A stretch of 62,644 nucleotides of DNA from Ruminococcus sp. Its GTDB lineage: Bacteria; Bacillota; Clostridia; Oscillospirales; Acutalibacteraceae. The notes under the pieces are model-generated. The model was not told where the DNA came from, made no database searches, and saw only the letters and a list, made by a program, of their open reading frames with translations. This document shows positions 16,235 through 25,708 of the stretch, piece after piece. The position numbers were made by a program, and so were the translations under genes. The stretch is from NCBI GenBank assembly GCA_003521625.1, contig DPHV01000023.1, positions 1,053 to 63,696 on the forward strand, written 5' to 3'. The stretch's first letter is position 1. Every line of letters begins with the position of its first letter.

Positions 16235-17113
16235 TCAGCCTTTGACAGCACCTGCCATAACACCCTTGATGATGTATTTCTGGCAAGCAAAGTAGAAGAT
16301 GATAATCGGGATGATTGCAAGCACGAGCATAGCCATCATAGCCGCCATATCAATTGAACCGTATCCTCCGCGCAGATACTGAATTGCCATCGGCAGTGTC
16401 TTAACGTCGCTCAAAATAAGCGTTGGAAGCAGATAGTCGTTCCAAATCCACATTGCCTGAAGAATTGCAACGGTAATAGCCGACGGGCGGAGAATCGGGA
16501 AGTCAATCAGGAAAAACGTTTTCATCGGTCCGCAGCCGTCAATCATAGCTGCCTCTTCAATTTCAAGCGGAACGGATTTTACGAAACCGGCAAACATAAA
16601 TACCGAAAGTCCTGCGCCGAAGCCGAGATAGATAATAACGATACCAAACATATTGTCAAGGTGAAGTGTATTTGCAACCTGCGACATCGGGTACATAACC
16701 ATCTGGAACGGTACAATCATTGAGAAAGCGAAGAGAATGTAAATAAGTTTGGTGTACCACGTCTTTACTCTCGTGATAAACCACGCACACATTGCTGTTG
16801 CAAGTACAATGAGGATTACCGAACATACGGTAATGAACAGCGATACGAAGAATGCACTGAAGAAGTCAATTTTCTCAATGCCGTTTGTGTAGTTTTTCAG
16901 TCCGACAAAGCTTTCCGCATTCGGGAAAGCAAACGGTTCGTTGCTGACATAGAGCTTGCCCTTGAAGCTGTTCATCAGAACAAGCAGTATCGGAGCAACG
17001 AAAACTATGGAGATAATCAGAAGAATTATAAATTTAATCCAGTCCTTGAGCGTCATCGGAGCACGGAGCTTTTCTTTTTTCTCCCTGATTTTGGATTTAA
17101 CCTTTTCAGCCAT
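16235..17113 (-). CDS. Carbohydrate ABC transporter permease (MalG/MsmG type)
   Basis: This 292-residue inner-membrane subunit has six hydrophobic segments and the cytoplasmic EAA loop EEAAMIDGCGPMKTFFLIDFP near residue 195 (split: EEAAMIDGCG then PMKTFF), which contacts the ATPase. Its ATG overlaps the stop of the upstream permease by one base, so the two are translationally coupled. The operon has no ATPase gene, so a shared MsmX/UgpC-type ATPase encoded elsewhere is expected. The neighbouring amylase suggests maltodextrin as substrate. Confidence 0.95.
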   Translation of the reverse strand: MAEKVKSKIREKKEKLRAPMTLKDWIKFIILLIISIVFVAPILLVLMNSFKGKLYVSNEPFAFPNAESFVGLKNYTNGIEKIDFFSAFFVSLFITVCSVILIVLATAMCAWFITRVKTWYTKLIYILFAFSMIVPFQMVMYPMSQVANTLHLDNMFGIVIIYLGFGAGLSVFMFAGFVKSVPLEIEEAAMIDGCGPMKTFFLIDFPILRPSAITVAILQAMWIWNDYLLPTLILSDVKTLPMAIQYLRGGYGSIDMAAMMAMLVLAIIPIIIFYFACQKYIIKGVMAGAVKG

Positions 17114-17955
17114 TAGTTTTCAACCTCCTTTCTTCTTGTCAAGAAGAGCTGTGTAAGCGCAATTGCCGCAACAATGAGGAAGAATATTACAGCCTTAGCC
17201 TGTCCTACGCCCTGCCAGCCTACACGTCCGTAGAAGGTGTTGTAGATGTCAAGCGCAAGCATCTGCGTTGACTTGCCGGGTGCGCCTGCCGTAAGAGCAT
17301 AGTTCTGGTCAAACAGCTTGAACGAGTTTGTAAGCGTTAAGAACAGACAGATTGTAATTGACGGCATAACCTGCGGAATTGTGATGTGGAACAGTCTTTG
17401 AACACTGTTTGCACCGTCAATTTGCGCCGCCTCAATAAGGTCGGGCGAAATATTCTGAATGCCCGAAATGTAAATAATCATCATATATCCTATCAGCTGC
17501 CAGTTCATCAGTATGACAAGTCCCCAGAAGCCGTAAGAAGCGTCGGTTGTAATTGTGGCGTTAAAGTAATGAAGAACGCCGTTGATAATCATAAGCCAAA
17601 TATAGCCCAGCACGATACCGCCGATAAGGTTCGGCATAAAGAAGATTGTTCTGAATACGTTGGTGCCTCGAAGCGCCTTTGTAAGCAGCATTGCAAACAG
17701 AAAGGCGAGAATGTTGATTGTGATAACGGACACAATCGTGAATTTTACCGTAAACCACAGCGCATTTATAAAGTCCTCGTTTGCAAAAGCCTTGAGATAG
17801 TTATCAAAGCCTACCCATTTTGCATTTTTTACCGTCTTGAATTTGCAGAAAGAGAGATAGATTCCCATAATAAACGGAATCAGAAACGAAATGAGAAATG
17901 CGACAACGGTCGGAAGTGCAAGCACAGGAAACCATTTTTTTATTGCCTTTTGCAT
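17113..17955 (-). CDS. Carbohydrate ABC transporter permease (MalF/MsmF type)
   Basis: This 280-residue permease has six membrane segments and the EAA motif EAAQIDGANSVQRLFHITIP near residue 190. I place the start at 17955 because GGAGG lies 5 nt before that ATG; the in-frame ATG at 17967 includes the ribosome site inside the coding frame. It sits between the binding-protein gene and the second permease gene. Confidence 0.94.
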   Translation of the reverse strand: MQKAIKKWFPVLALPTVVAFLISFLIPFIMGIYLSFCKFKTVKNAKWVGFDNYLKAFANEDFINALWFTVKFTIVSVITINILAFLFAMLLTKALRGTNVFRTIFFMPNLIGGIVLGYIWLMIINGVLHYFNATITTDASYGFWGLVILMNWQLIGYMMIIYISGIQNISPDLIEAAQIDGANSVQRLFHITIPQVMPSITICLFLTLTNSFKLFDQNYALTAGAPGKSTQMLALDIYNTFYGRVGWQGVGQAKAVIFFLIVAAIALTQLFLTRRKEVEN

Positions 17956-18006
17956 ATTTTCCTCCATTTGTCATTTGTAAGCGCCGATTAAATCAGCGCT
18001 TTATTT

Positions 18007-18041
18007 AAAAACCTCCTGCCCCCGAGGGAGCAGGAGGTTTG
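18007..18041 (-). terminator. Intra-operon hairpin between binding protein and permeases
   Basis: AAACCTCCTGC and GCAGGAGGTTT form an 11-bp stem. On the minus strand it is followed by a T-rich stretch. It lies within the operon, so it probably acts as a partial terminator or an RNA 3'-end protector that keeps the binding protein in excess. Confidence 0.7.
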
Positions 18042-18082
18042 CAGTTAATTATTTGATTGGTGCAATCTGAATAAGATTATGC

Positions 18083-19477
18083 TTATTCAGCAGTTGCCTC
18101 ACGCTCTGTCTTCCAGGAAGCCTTTGCGTCGTCAACAACCTTTGTCCAGTCCTTCTGACCCTGAACATACTCGAGGAGAGAAGCACCGAATTCGTTCTTC
18201 CAGTTTTCTGAAGGAATACCAGCGAATGTCCAAACTACAGACTCCATACCGTCTTTTTCCATCCATGAAAGAACTTCCTTAGCAAGAGGATCTGTGGGCT
18301 TTTCGTCATCGCCGAATGATGTGAACGGAGCGATAAATCCGAGGTCTGTTGTTACAGCCTTCTTGCCGTAGTCGCTTGTGAAGAGCCACTCGAGGAAGTC
18401 GATAGAAGCCTGCTGTGTAGCCTCGTCAACCTGGCTGTTGATTGAGAAGTAGTTCTCTGTACCAACGCAGAGACCCTGCTTGTCTTCGCCTTCAACGCCC
18501 ATATAGAGAGGTAAGAACTTGATGTTTTCTTCCTTAACAACGTTACCGTCAACGCCGCTAACCTGAGCCCAAGCCCAGTTACCGTTCTGAATCATAGCGC
18601 ACTTACCTGTAGCAAATTCAGCCATTGACTCGTCAACAGTCTTGCTGCCGAGGAGTTTCTTGTCTGTGCAGGAGTTGTCTGTGTAGAGGTCAAAAAGGTT
18701 CTTGTAGTTGTCAGAATATTTGAATTCAAGGTCAGCAGCGCTTAAGCAGTTTGTAATCGGGCTGCCTTCGCCTGTGTTGAATTCATAGTAAAGCGGAACG
18801 TTCATAAGGTGAGTCTGCCATCTCCAGTCGTCACCTGCCTTGAGTGAAGTTGAACCGAATACGCCGTCAATTCCGAGCTCGTCTTTCTTTGCTGTCATAT
18901 CTTCAACAACAAGCTTAAGTGTGTCAAAGCTCTTGATTTCGTCTGTTGACTTTGCCTTTGCGCCGTCAGTCTTGAAGTACTTCTGCATAATCTCGTCGTT
19001 GTAGATGATGCCGTAGCCCTCAACTGCGTAAGGAACGCCGTAAACGCCTTCGTCCTTTGTTACTGCAAGAGTCTTGTCGGAGAGAAGGTTGTAAAGCTCT
19101 GTGTCCTTAAGGTCTGCGCAGTAGTCAGCCCAGCTCTGGTAACCAACAGGTCCGTTAATCTGGAAGATTGTCGGCGGATCTGACTTTGCAATTTCTGATG
19201 TGAGAGTTTTCTCGTACTCACCCGAAGCGGCTGTTTTAACCTTAACCTCGATGCCTGTTTCTTCCTTGTACTTTTTAGCGATAGCCTCGTACTTGTCGGC
19301 AATTTCGGGCTTGAAGTTTAAGAAGTAAATTGACTTTACGCCTGATGTGTCAGCCTTACTGCTTGAGCCTGATTCAGAACCTGAACCTGATGAGCTTGAA
19401 CCGCCGCATCCTGCAAAAGCAGTAGCCATCATGCAGCCTGCCATTGTAAGGGCAAGGACTTTTTTTGACTTTTTCAT
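18083..19477 (-). CDS. Sugar ABC transporter substrate-binding lipoprotein (maltodextrin-like)
   Basis: This 464-residue lipoprotein starts with a signal peptide and lipobox (AFAGC, lipid-modified Cys24), then a Ser/Gly linker, then a family 1 solute-binding fold (SIYFLNFKPEIADKYEAIAKKY, KSDPPTIFQINGPVGY). It is the first gene of the importer operon. AAAGGAGAT precedes ATG 19477. It is divergent from the dockerin amylase across a 557-bp control region, which fits uptake of starch oligosaccharides. The ligand cannot be read from sequence. Confidence 0.95.
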   Translation of the reverse strand: MKKSKKVLALTMAGCMMATAFAGCGGSSSSGSGSESGSSSKADTSGVKSIYFLNFKPEIADKYEAIAKKYKEETGIEVKVKTAASGEYEKTLTSEIAKSDPPTIFQINGPVGYQSWADYCADLKDTELYNLLSDKTLAVTKDEGVYGVPYAVEGYGIIYNDEIMQKYFKTDGAKAKSTDEIKSFDTLKLVVEDMTAKKDELGIDGVFGSTSLKAGDDWRWQTHLMNVPLYYEFNTGEGSPITNCLSAADLEFKYSDNYKNLFDLYTDNSCTDKKLLGSKTVDESMAEFATGKCAMIQNGNWAWAQVSGVDGNVVKEENIKFLPLYMGVEGEDKQGLCVGTENYFSINSQVDEATQQASIDFLEWLFTSDYGKKAVTTDLGFIAPFTSFGDDEKPTDPLAKEVLSWMEKDGMESVVWTFAGIPSENWKNEFGASLLEYVQGQKDWTKVVDDAKASWKTEREATAE

Positions 19478-20034
19478 TTTAAGAATCTCCTTTAGAAAAT
19501 ATGAGTATTAAGAAATTTCTGCCGTAACTGCTGAAATATTGCGCAAAACGCATATGTAATCAGCCACGTAACTGCGGCAATCTTTCCAATTGTTATCATA
19601 ACATTAAATTTCAAATTTATCAATAGGGTTTTATATATTTTTTTATAAAAAATTTTTAATCCTTATGAAAATTTAGTAATTTTATAAGGTTTTATGCGCT
19701 TTTCTGCTGTATTAGAAAGTATTTACAGTTTTTTTAAACTGCTCTTAATTTGAGCAGTTTGCTGAAAATAAAGATTAAAATATATGAAATATAGCTAAAA
19801 ACCGAATATTAGTTTCAAATTGTTAAATTTTATTACAAATGAGTTTCAGTACAAAAAACATACAAAAAGTAAAATTGCATAAATTAACCTCTTTTGCATT
19901 GTACATAATGACGTTTTTATCTTTTTGCAGTTTTTATTATAGACTTTATATATAAAGTATGTTAGAATTTTGTTTGAATGGGAAAATTTTCTATTCCCGT
20001 AAATATTTAGAAGTTTTGAAAGGAGATCAAACAC
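19478..20034. promoter_or_regulatory. Divergent control region between the ABC importer and the amylase
   Basis: The region is AT-rich. Next to the importer side are two copies of CGTAACTGC (19523-19531 and 19567-19575), 44 bp apart start to start, and between them the dyad TGCG-CAAAA-CGCA (19540-19552). In the middle is a 9-bp hairpin (AAACTGCTC/GAGCAGTTT, 19736-19760). On the amylase side TTGCAG near 19925 and TATATA near 19948, overlapping the palindrome CTTTATATATAAAG, are a possible promoter. AAAGGAG precedes the amylase ATG. Confidence 0.5.
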
Positions 20035-23000
20035 ATGAAAAGAAAAGGATTACTTAAGTGCTTTAGCGCTGTTTTAGTGCTTTGCATGATACTGTCCTGC
20101 GTTTCTTTCTCATTTGCTACTGCCGGTGCAGCGGTTGTCGGCGAGACAAGCATAGTTTCTGCTTCGTCTTCTGCTTCAGGTGACAATTTTACATGGGATA
20201 ACGCATCAGTATATTTTCTTCTCACCGACCGTTTCAAGAACGGTAACACATCAAACGACCACTCATACAACAGAGGTCTTGACCAAGACGGCAATGTCGT
20301 TAGCGGAATCGACACAAGAGGCACATTCCACGGCGGCGACTTTGCAGGCGTAACACAGGCAATCAACGAGGGATATTTTAACGACCTCGGCGTAAACGCC
20401 ATCTGGATTTCAGCTCCCTACGAGCAGATTCACGGATATGTTGTAGGCGGCGACGGAAATCCCAGCTACGCTCACTACTCATATCACGGCTACTACGTTC
20501 TCGACTACACACAGACCGACGCTAACTTCGGTACTGCCGAGGAGTTCGGAACTCTTGTTGACACAGCTCACGAGCACGGAATCAGAGTTATTCTCGACGT
20601 AGTTATGAACCACTCGGGTTACAACTCGCTCTACGATATGGACGAGTACGGCTTCGGTACTGTTAAATCGGGCTGGGAGAACTATTACTTCAGCCATCAA
20701 AACATTAATAATGCAGATTACCACAGCTACATCGACTACGACTCAAGCGCAGCCGACTGGGCAAACTGGTGGGGTGCTGACTGGATTCGCTGCGGTGTTG
20801 CAGGCTACACACAGGGCGGCGGCGATAACCTTACGATGTCGCTTGCAGGACTTCCTGACTTCAGAACGGATTCAACCGCAACAGTAGGGATTCCCAACCT
20901 TTTAAAGACAAAGTGGAAAAAGGAAGGCAGACTTTCTCAGGAAACAAACGAGCTTTCCTCATACCTGAGCAAAACAGGTAAAAAACAGACTGTTACAAAC
21001 TCAATTTCATACTGGCTCTCAACATGGGTAAGAGAATACGGCGTTGACGGTTTCCGTTGTGACACTGCAAAGCACGTTGACCTTGCTTCCTGGAAAACCC
21101 TTAAAGACACCTGTGTTGACGCTCTTAAGGAATGGCGTCAGAACAACCCCTCAAAGGCGGGTGCTGACTGGGACGAGGATTTCTGGATGACAGGCGAGTG
21201 CTGGGACCACAACATCGGTTGGGGTTACGACAGCTACTACACACAGGGCGGCTTTGATTCAATGATTAACTTTGAAACTCAGGGCGGCGGCATGCTTTCA
21301 ATGAGCGGCCTTAACGGCGTGTACAGCAACTACGCTTCTTCAATCAACTCAAACGACAAGTTCAACCAGCTTTCTTATCTTTCATCACACGACTCAACAC
21401 TTGCAAGAGGCAACCTTATTTCAACAGGCTCTGCATTCCTGCTTCTTCCCGGCGGCATTCAGATTTACTACGGTGACGAAACAAACCGTCCGCTTGTTCC
21501 GGGCGTTCCGAACGACGGCAACGGCGGTGCAGGTCATTCACTGCGCAGTGATATGAACTGGGATTCTGCCGATTCAGCTGTTCTTGCTCACTGGCAGAAG
21601 GTCGGCTCATTCAGAAACAAACACGTTTCTATTGGTGCAGGCGATCATCAGCAGATTTCAGGTTATAGCTCATCGACAGGTTACACCTTCTCAAGAAGCT
21701 ATGACAACGGCGTGATTTCCGATAATATTATTGCAACAATCGGCGCACCTTCTAACACAAATCTTGCAGTTGACGTTTCTTCCCTTTGGTCGGACGGCAC
21801 AATTGTTACAAATGCTTACGACGGCACAACCGCTACGGTTACTAACGGCAAGGCTACATTTAACACAGGTGCTAACGGCACTATCCTTATGGAAGGTCCT
21901 GTATCAACAATCAGTATGAGCCTCAAGGGATCATATTCTTTCTATGACAGCCAGACTCTTACAGTATCACTTCGTGGTGCAGATTACGCTATGGTATCAA
22001 TCGACGGCGGTACTGAATTCAAGGTTGTTGACGGCGACAAATTCAGCATAGGCGAGGGTGTTGAGGTAGGAGCCACCATCAAGGTAACAATGACTGCTTC
22101 AAACGATGAAGAAACATCTACAAAATCCTTTACCTATAAGAAAAAGGATCCCAATGCTGTTGTCAGAGTTTATTTTGACAACTCAAGGTACAATTGGAGT
22201 ACCGTAAACGCATATATTTATGATGAAAGCTCAGGCAACGCTGTTGAGAATAAGGACTGGCCCGGCGAGACAATGACTTATGATACCGCTACAGGTTTCT
22301 ATATGATAGAGGTTCCGGACAATCTGACAAACGGCAGAGTAATTTTCAATGCCGGCAAAACATCGTCAAACAGATACCCGGCCGACGGTGCACAGGGACT
22401 TGAAATCAACGGAACCCATATGCTCTTCTCATACGGCAACAAATGGGAACCGTACACTAATCAGACGGTTGGCCCGACTGAACCGACAACTGCACCTGAC
22501 CCGACAAAAACTACTACGGTTTATTTTGACAATTCAAACAGCAAATTCTCAACTCCGACAATTTATTATTGGTCATATGCTACCAACAGCAGTCCCGTCA
22601 GTTGGCCGGGCGTTCCAATGACTAATGTGTCGGGAGACATCTGGAAAGCAACTTTTGACAATAAATATGACGGATGTATTTTCAGCAACAACGGATCAAA
22701 TAAGATAGGCGACCTTACAATTCCCGGCAGTAACTACATTCATAACGGCAGCAGTTGGTCAGCATATACCGAACCGACTGAACCGACTGAGCCCACAACA
22801 GCACCTGCAACAACAGTTCCGGTAACGACAGCTCCCGTAACAACAGTACCGGCAACTACTGCACCTGCAACAACAGTTCCCGCAACGACCGTTCCGGCTA
22901 CTACTGTTCCCACAACAGACGAGCTGACAGTAAAGGCTTCTTCAAATATTTTCCCGACTGCTACAAAGACCTTTAATAAGGACGAGGGAACAGTTACGGT

Positions 23001-23622
23001 TTCCTACAAGCTGACGGCAAATATGAAGGCTGTTGACACACAGTGGACGCTGACCTATGACAACACAAAGCTTAAATACGACATTGCCGATAATATGGTT
23101 GACGGCTCACAGACAATCACGCCGTCGGCAGGCGATAAACTTGTATTCAACAACAAGAGCAACTACATTAAGGGCAACTTCTCTAACTTGAAGCTTGTTT
23201 CGTTCGATAACAATGCAGATTTTGTTTCCGTAACATTTGATATTATCGGTACAGGTAAGGCAGACGTTTATCTCGACCTTGAGGTTTTAAGTCTTGCTTA
23301 CAAGGATTCGTCAAATAAGCCTCATTGCGCTTCAATTGTTGACTTCAGCAAGATGCAGGATATTTCAGGCATTAAGGGCTTTGAAAACGCATCAATCAGC
23401 ACATCAACAAATCTTGAAAGCAGTATTCTTATGGGCGACGTCAACGGCGACGGATATGTAAAAGTTGACGACGCAACGGCTGTTCTCAAGTATGTTGTAG
23501 GCAAGGAAAGCCTTAACTCTCTCCAGATAAAGGCTGCTGATGTTAACAGAGACGGCAAAGTAAATGTAAAAGACGCAACGCTCATTCAGAAGTACCTTGC
23601 GGATATGATCAGCGGGTTTTAA
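20035..23622 (+). CDS. Secreted GH13 alpha-amylase with CBM26 modules, cohesin-like module and dockerin (amylosome component)
   Basis: This 1,195-residue protein has a signal peptide (about 1-32). The GH13 domain (about 50-620) resembles the MalS subfamily (TDRFKNGNTSNDHSYNRG, APYEQIHGY). It has DVVMNH at 188-193, nucleophile Asp343 (GFRCDTAKH), acid/base Glu388 (MTGECW) and Asp453 (SSHDS). Two CBM26-like starch-binding modules (about 709-806 and 828-911) each start V-YFDNS. A Thr/Pro linker (913-962), a cohesin-like beta module (963-1128) and a type I dockerin (1133-1195) follow. The dockerin has two calcium loops, GDVNGDGYVKVDDAT and ADVNRDGKVNVKDAT. Carrying both a cohesin-like and a dockerin module matches the scaffolding amylase reported for Ruminococcus bromii (Amy4/ScaA). 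Calling this an orthologue is inference. Confidence 0.95.
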   Translation: MKRKGLLKCFSAVLVLCMILSCVSFSFATAGAAVVGETSIVSASSSASGDNFTWDNASVYFLLTDRFKNGNTSNDHSYNRGLDQDGNVVSGIDTRGTFHGGDFAGVTQAINEGYFNDLGVNAIWISAPYEQIHGYVVGGDGNPSYAHYSYHGYYVLDYTQTDANFGTAEEFGTLVDTAHEHGIRVILDVVMNHSGYNSLYDMDEYGFGTVKSGWENYYFSHQNINNADYHSYIDYDSSAADWANWWGADWIRCGVAGYTQGGGDNLTMSLAGLPDFRTDSTATVGIPNLLKTKWKKEGRLSQETNELSSYLSKTGKKQTVTNSISYWLSTWVREYGVDGFRCDTAKHVDLASWKTLKDTCVDALKEWRQNNPSKAGADWDEDFWMTGECWDHNIGWGYDSYYTQGGFDSMINFETQGGGMLSMSGLNGVYSNYASSINSNDKFNQLSYLSSHDSTLARGNLISTGSAFLLLPGGIQIYYGDETNRPLVPGVPNDGNGGAGHSLRSDMNWDSADSAVLAHWQKVGSFRNKHVSIGAGDHQQISGYSSSTGYTFSRSYDNGVISDNIIATIGAPSNTNLAVDVSSLWSDGTIVTNAYDGTTATVTNGKATFNTGANGTILMEGPVSTISMSLKGSYSFYDSQTLTVSLRGADYAMVSIDGGTEFKVVDGDKFSIGEGVEVGATIKVTMTASNDEETSTKSFTYKKKDPNAVVRVYFDNSRYNWSTVNAYIYDESSGNAVENKDWPGETMTYDTATGFYMIEVPDNLTNGRVIFNAGKTSSNRYPADGAQGLEINGTHMLFSYGNKWEPYTNQTVGPTEPTTAPDPTKTTTVYFDNSNSKFSTPTIYYWSYATNSSPVSWPGVPMTNVSGDIWKATFDNKYDGCIFSNNGSNKIGDLTIPGSNYIHNGSSWSAYTEPTEPTEPTTAPATTVPVTTAPVTTVPATTAPATTVPATTVPATTVPTTDELTVKASSNIFPTATKTFNKDEGTVTVSYKLTANMKAVDTQWTLTYDNTKLKYDIADNMVDGSQTITPSAGDKLVFNNKSNYIKGNFSNLKLVSFDNNADFVSVTFDIIGTGKADVYLDLEVLSLAYKDSSNKPHCASIVDFSKMQDISGIKGFENASISTSTNLESSILMGDVNGDGYVKVDDATAVLKYVVGKESLNSLQIKAADVNRDGKVNVKDATLIQKYLADMISGF

Positions 23623-23645
23623 AATTTAAAATCGTTTATAAAGCA

Positions 23646-23680
23646 CAAAACCGCTCCCAATTATTTGGGAGCGGTTTATG
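23646..23680. terminator. Terminator of the amylase gene
   Basis: AAACCGCTCCCAA and TTGGGAGCGGTTT form a 13-bp stem with a 4-nt loop. Confidence 0.85.
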
Positions 23681-23890
23681 TTATGCAGAAACTGAATTGA
23701 TGATTGAATTTTTATCAATTTATGGATAACAATATTCCGTGAGTGAATTAATAAGCGCAATATATTTTTATTTAGCATAATTTCACGTATTGCTATTTTT
23801 TTCATTTTTGTATAGAATAATATTCGGAATAGTGCTGGAACAGGCACTTGATTTTTGTCTTAACAAACCAACGAAAAAAGGATGTTTTAA

Positions 23891-25534
23891 ATGCAGTTAT
23901 ACAAAAATTTTTGCAAGGAAACACTTGACGAAAACGGCAATCTGCTCGACTTTGAGCTTGACTTCCCCGAAAACTACAACTTCGGCTACGACGTAGTTGA
24001 CAAAATGGCGGAGCTTGCTCCCGAAGATACGGCTGTTGTCTGGACAAATCCCGACAAGGAGGAAAAGTTTTTCACCTTTGCCGACATCAGCAGACTCAGC
24101 AACAAGGCGGCTAACGTTTTCAGAAACAACGGAATCAAAAAGGGTGACAAGGTGCTCGTTATTCTCAAGAGAAACTACGAATACTGGTACGTTGCTCCTG
24201 CGCTCCACAAGCTCGGCGCAATCATCATTCCCGCAACACATCTCCTCACGCAGAGCGATATTTCCTACAGAGTTGACACCGCAAACATCTCTGCTGCTGT
24301 CTGCACTCCCGACGATACAACTGCCGAGGATTTGATGGCTGTAGCGTCCCAGCCGAACACACTTGAAAAGGTTTTTGTATGCAGAAAGAAGATTTTCGGC
24401 ACAATCGACTTTACAACAGAGGTTGAAAATGCCGACGATACGCTCGAAAGAGTTGACACAAAGGCTGAAGAGCCTATGCTCATTTACTTCACCTCGGGAA
24501 CGACAGGCTATCCCAAGGCTGTTGAGCACGACCACACCTACACACTCGGTCATATTATCACAGCAAAGTACTGGCAGTGCGTAAAGGAAAAGGGACTTCA
24601 CCTTACCGTTGCCGAAACAGGCTGGGGCAAGGCTTCGTGGGGCAAAATCTACGGTCAGTGGCTTTGCGGATGCGGAGTTATGGTATATGACTTTGACAAG
24701 TTCTCACCCGGCAAGCTTCTGCGCATTATCGAGCGTTACAAGGTAACGTCTTTCTGTGCACCGCCGACGGTGTACAGATATTTTATAAAGCGTGGAATGG
24801 ACAAGTATGATTTGTCTGCGCTTGAACACCTCACTACAGCAGGCGAGGCGCTCAACGGCGAAGTATTCGAAAAGGTTTTCGAGCAGACGGGACTTCATCT
24901 TATGGAAGGCTTCGGACAGACCGAAAGCGTGCTTATGCTTGCAAACCTCAAAGGCTCGATTGCAAAGCCCGGCTCAATGGGCAAGCCTACGCCGCTTTAT
25001 GACGTTCATATCATTGACGACAGCGGTAAAGAGCTTGGCGCAAATGAAACAGGCGAAATCGTTGTTTATCCGCCGAAGGACAAAAAGCAGTACGGAATCT
25101 TTATGTCGTACTACGGCAACGAAGAACTTTACAAAAATGTCTGGAAGGGCGGAGTTTACCACACAGGCGACACCGCCTACAAAGACGAGGATGGCTACTA
25201 TTGGTATGTCGGCAGAGCCGATGACCTCATCAAGACAAGAGGTTTCCGTGTAGGTCCGTTCGAGGTTGAAAACGTGATTATGCAGTACCCGAACGTGCTT
25301 GAATGTGCGGTAATCGGCGTTCCCGACAAGGACAGAGGTCAGGCTATCAAGGCGATTGTAAAGCTTGCCGACGGCACAGCTCACGACAAGCACACAGAAA
25401 GCGAAATCAAGACCTTCTGCAACAAGCGTATGGCGTCGTACAAGTGGATTCAGCACCTTGAAATCGTTGACGAGTTCCCGAAAACAATCAGCGGAAAAAT
25501 CAAGAGAACAACCTTAAGAGAAGAAAGCAAGTAA
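23891..25534 (+). CDS. AMP-dependent acyl-CoA synthetase (medium-chain/acetyl-CoA synthetase-like)
   Basis: This 547-residue adenylate-forming enzyme activates a carboxylic acid to its CoA thioester with ATP. Motifs in order are the phosphate loop YFTSGTTGYPKAVEH (near residue 200), GWGKASWGKIYG, GFGQTES (near 340), HTGDTAYKDEDGYYWYVGR (near 430-448) and the C-terminal catalytic-lysine region ISGKIKRT. The WGKxxWGK block and size place it nearest the MACS group (branched or medium-chain acids), but the substrate is not resolved. It is monocistronic, between two terminators. Confidence 0.93.
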   Translation: MQLYKNFCKETLDENGNLLDFELDFPENYNFGYDVVDKMAELAPEDTAVVWTNPDKEEKFFTFADISRLSNKAANVFRNNGIKKGDKVLVILKRNYEYWYVAPALHKLGAIIIPATHLLTQSDISYRVDTANISAAVCTPDDTTAEDLMAVASQPNTLEKVFVCRKKIFGTIDFTTEVENADDTLERVDTKAEEPMLIYFTSGTTGYPKAVEHDHTYTLGHIITAKYWQCVKEKGLHLTVAETGWGKASWGKIYGQWLCGCGVMVYDFDKFSPGKLLRIIERYKVTSFCAPPTVYRYFIKRGMDKYDLSALEHLTTAGEALNGEVFEKVFEQTGLHLMEGFGQTESVLMLANLKGSIAKPGSMGKPTPLYDVHIIDDSGKELGANETGEIVVYPPKDKKQYGIFMSYYGNEELYKNVWKGGVYHTGDTAYKDEDGYYWYVGRADDLIKTRGFRVGPFEVENVIMQYPNVLECAVIGVPDKDRGQAIKAIVKLADGTAHDKHTESEIKTFCNKRMASYKWIQHLEIVDEFPKTISGKIKRTTLREESK

Positions 25535-25549
25535 AAATTTTAACAAATA

Positions 25550-25588
25550 TTCGGTGCATCGTTTGTAGCGGTGCACCGAAATTTTATT
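25550..25588 (+). terminator. Terminator of the acyl-CoA synthetase gene
   Basis: TTCGGTGCA and TGCACCGAA pair across 13 nt and are followed by ATTTTATTT. Confidence 0.8.
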
Positions 25589-25618
25589 TAAAATCGATTT
25601 AAAATTCCCCAAAACTCA

Positions 25619-25684
25619 TTGACAAACAAGGATTTCTATTTTATTCTATACATAGAATATCTATGCATATATATTCTATGTATA
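25619..25684 (+). promoter_or_regulatory. Promoter with 14-bp dyad operator, likely PadR target
   Basis: TTGACA (25619-25624) and TATTCT (25642-25647) are 17 bp apart. Overlapping the -10 and the start site is a perfect dyad, TATACATAGAATAT (25647-25660) and ATATTCTATGTATA (25671-25684), with a 10-bp spacer. PadR repressors bind such AT-rich dyads, and a padR gene is in the same cluster. Confidence 0.65.
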
Positions 25685-25708
25685 TTTCAGAGGTTTTGAG
25701 GATATTTT

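Noticed and set aside
16047..16295. 82-residue frame across the repeat region
   Set aside because: It is made of palindromic repeat modules and runs into the permease gene on the other strand.
17386..17991. 201-residue plus-strand frame opposite the permease genes
   Set aside because: It is antisense to a well-supported permease and has Cys/His/Asn-rich shadow composition.
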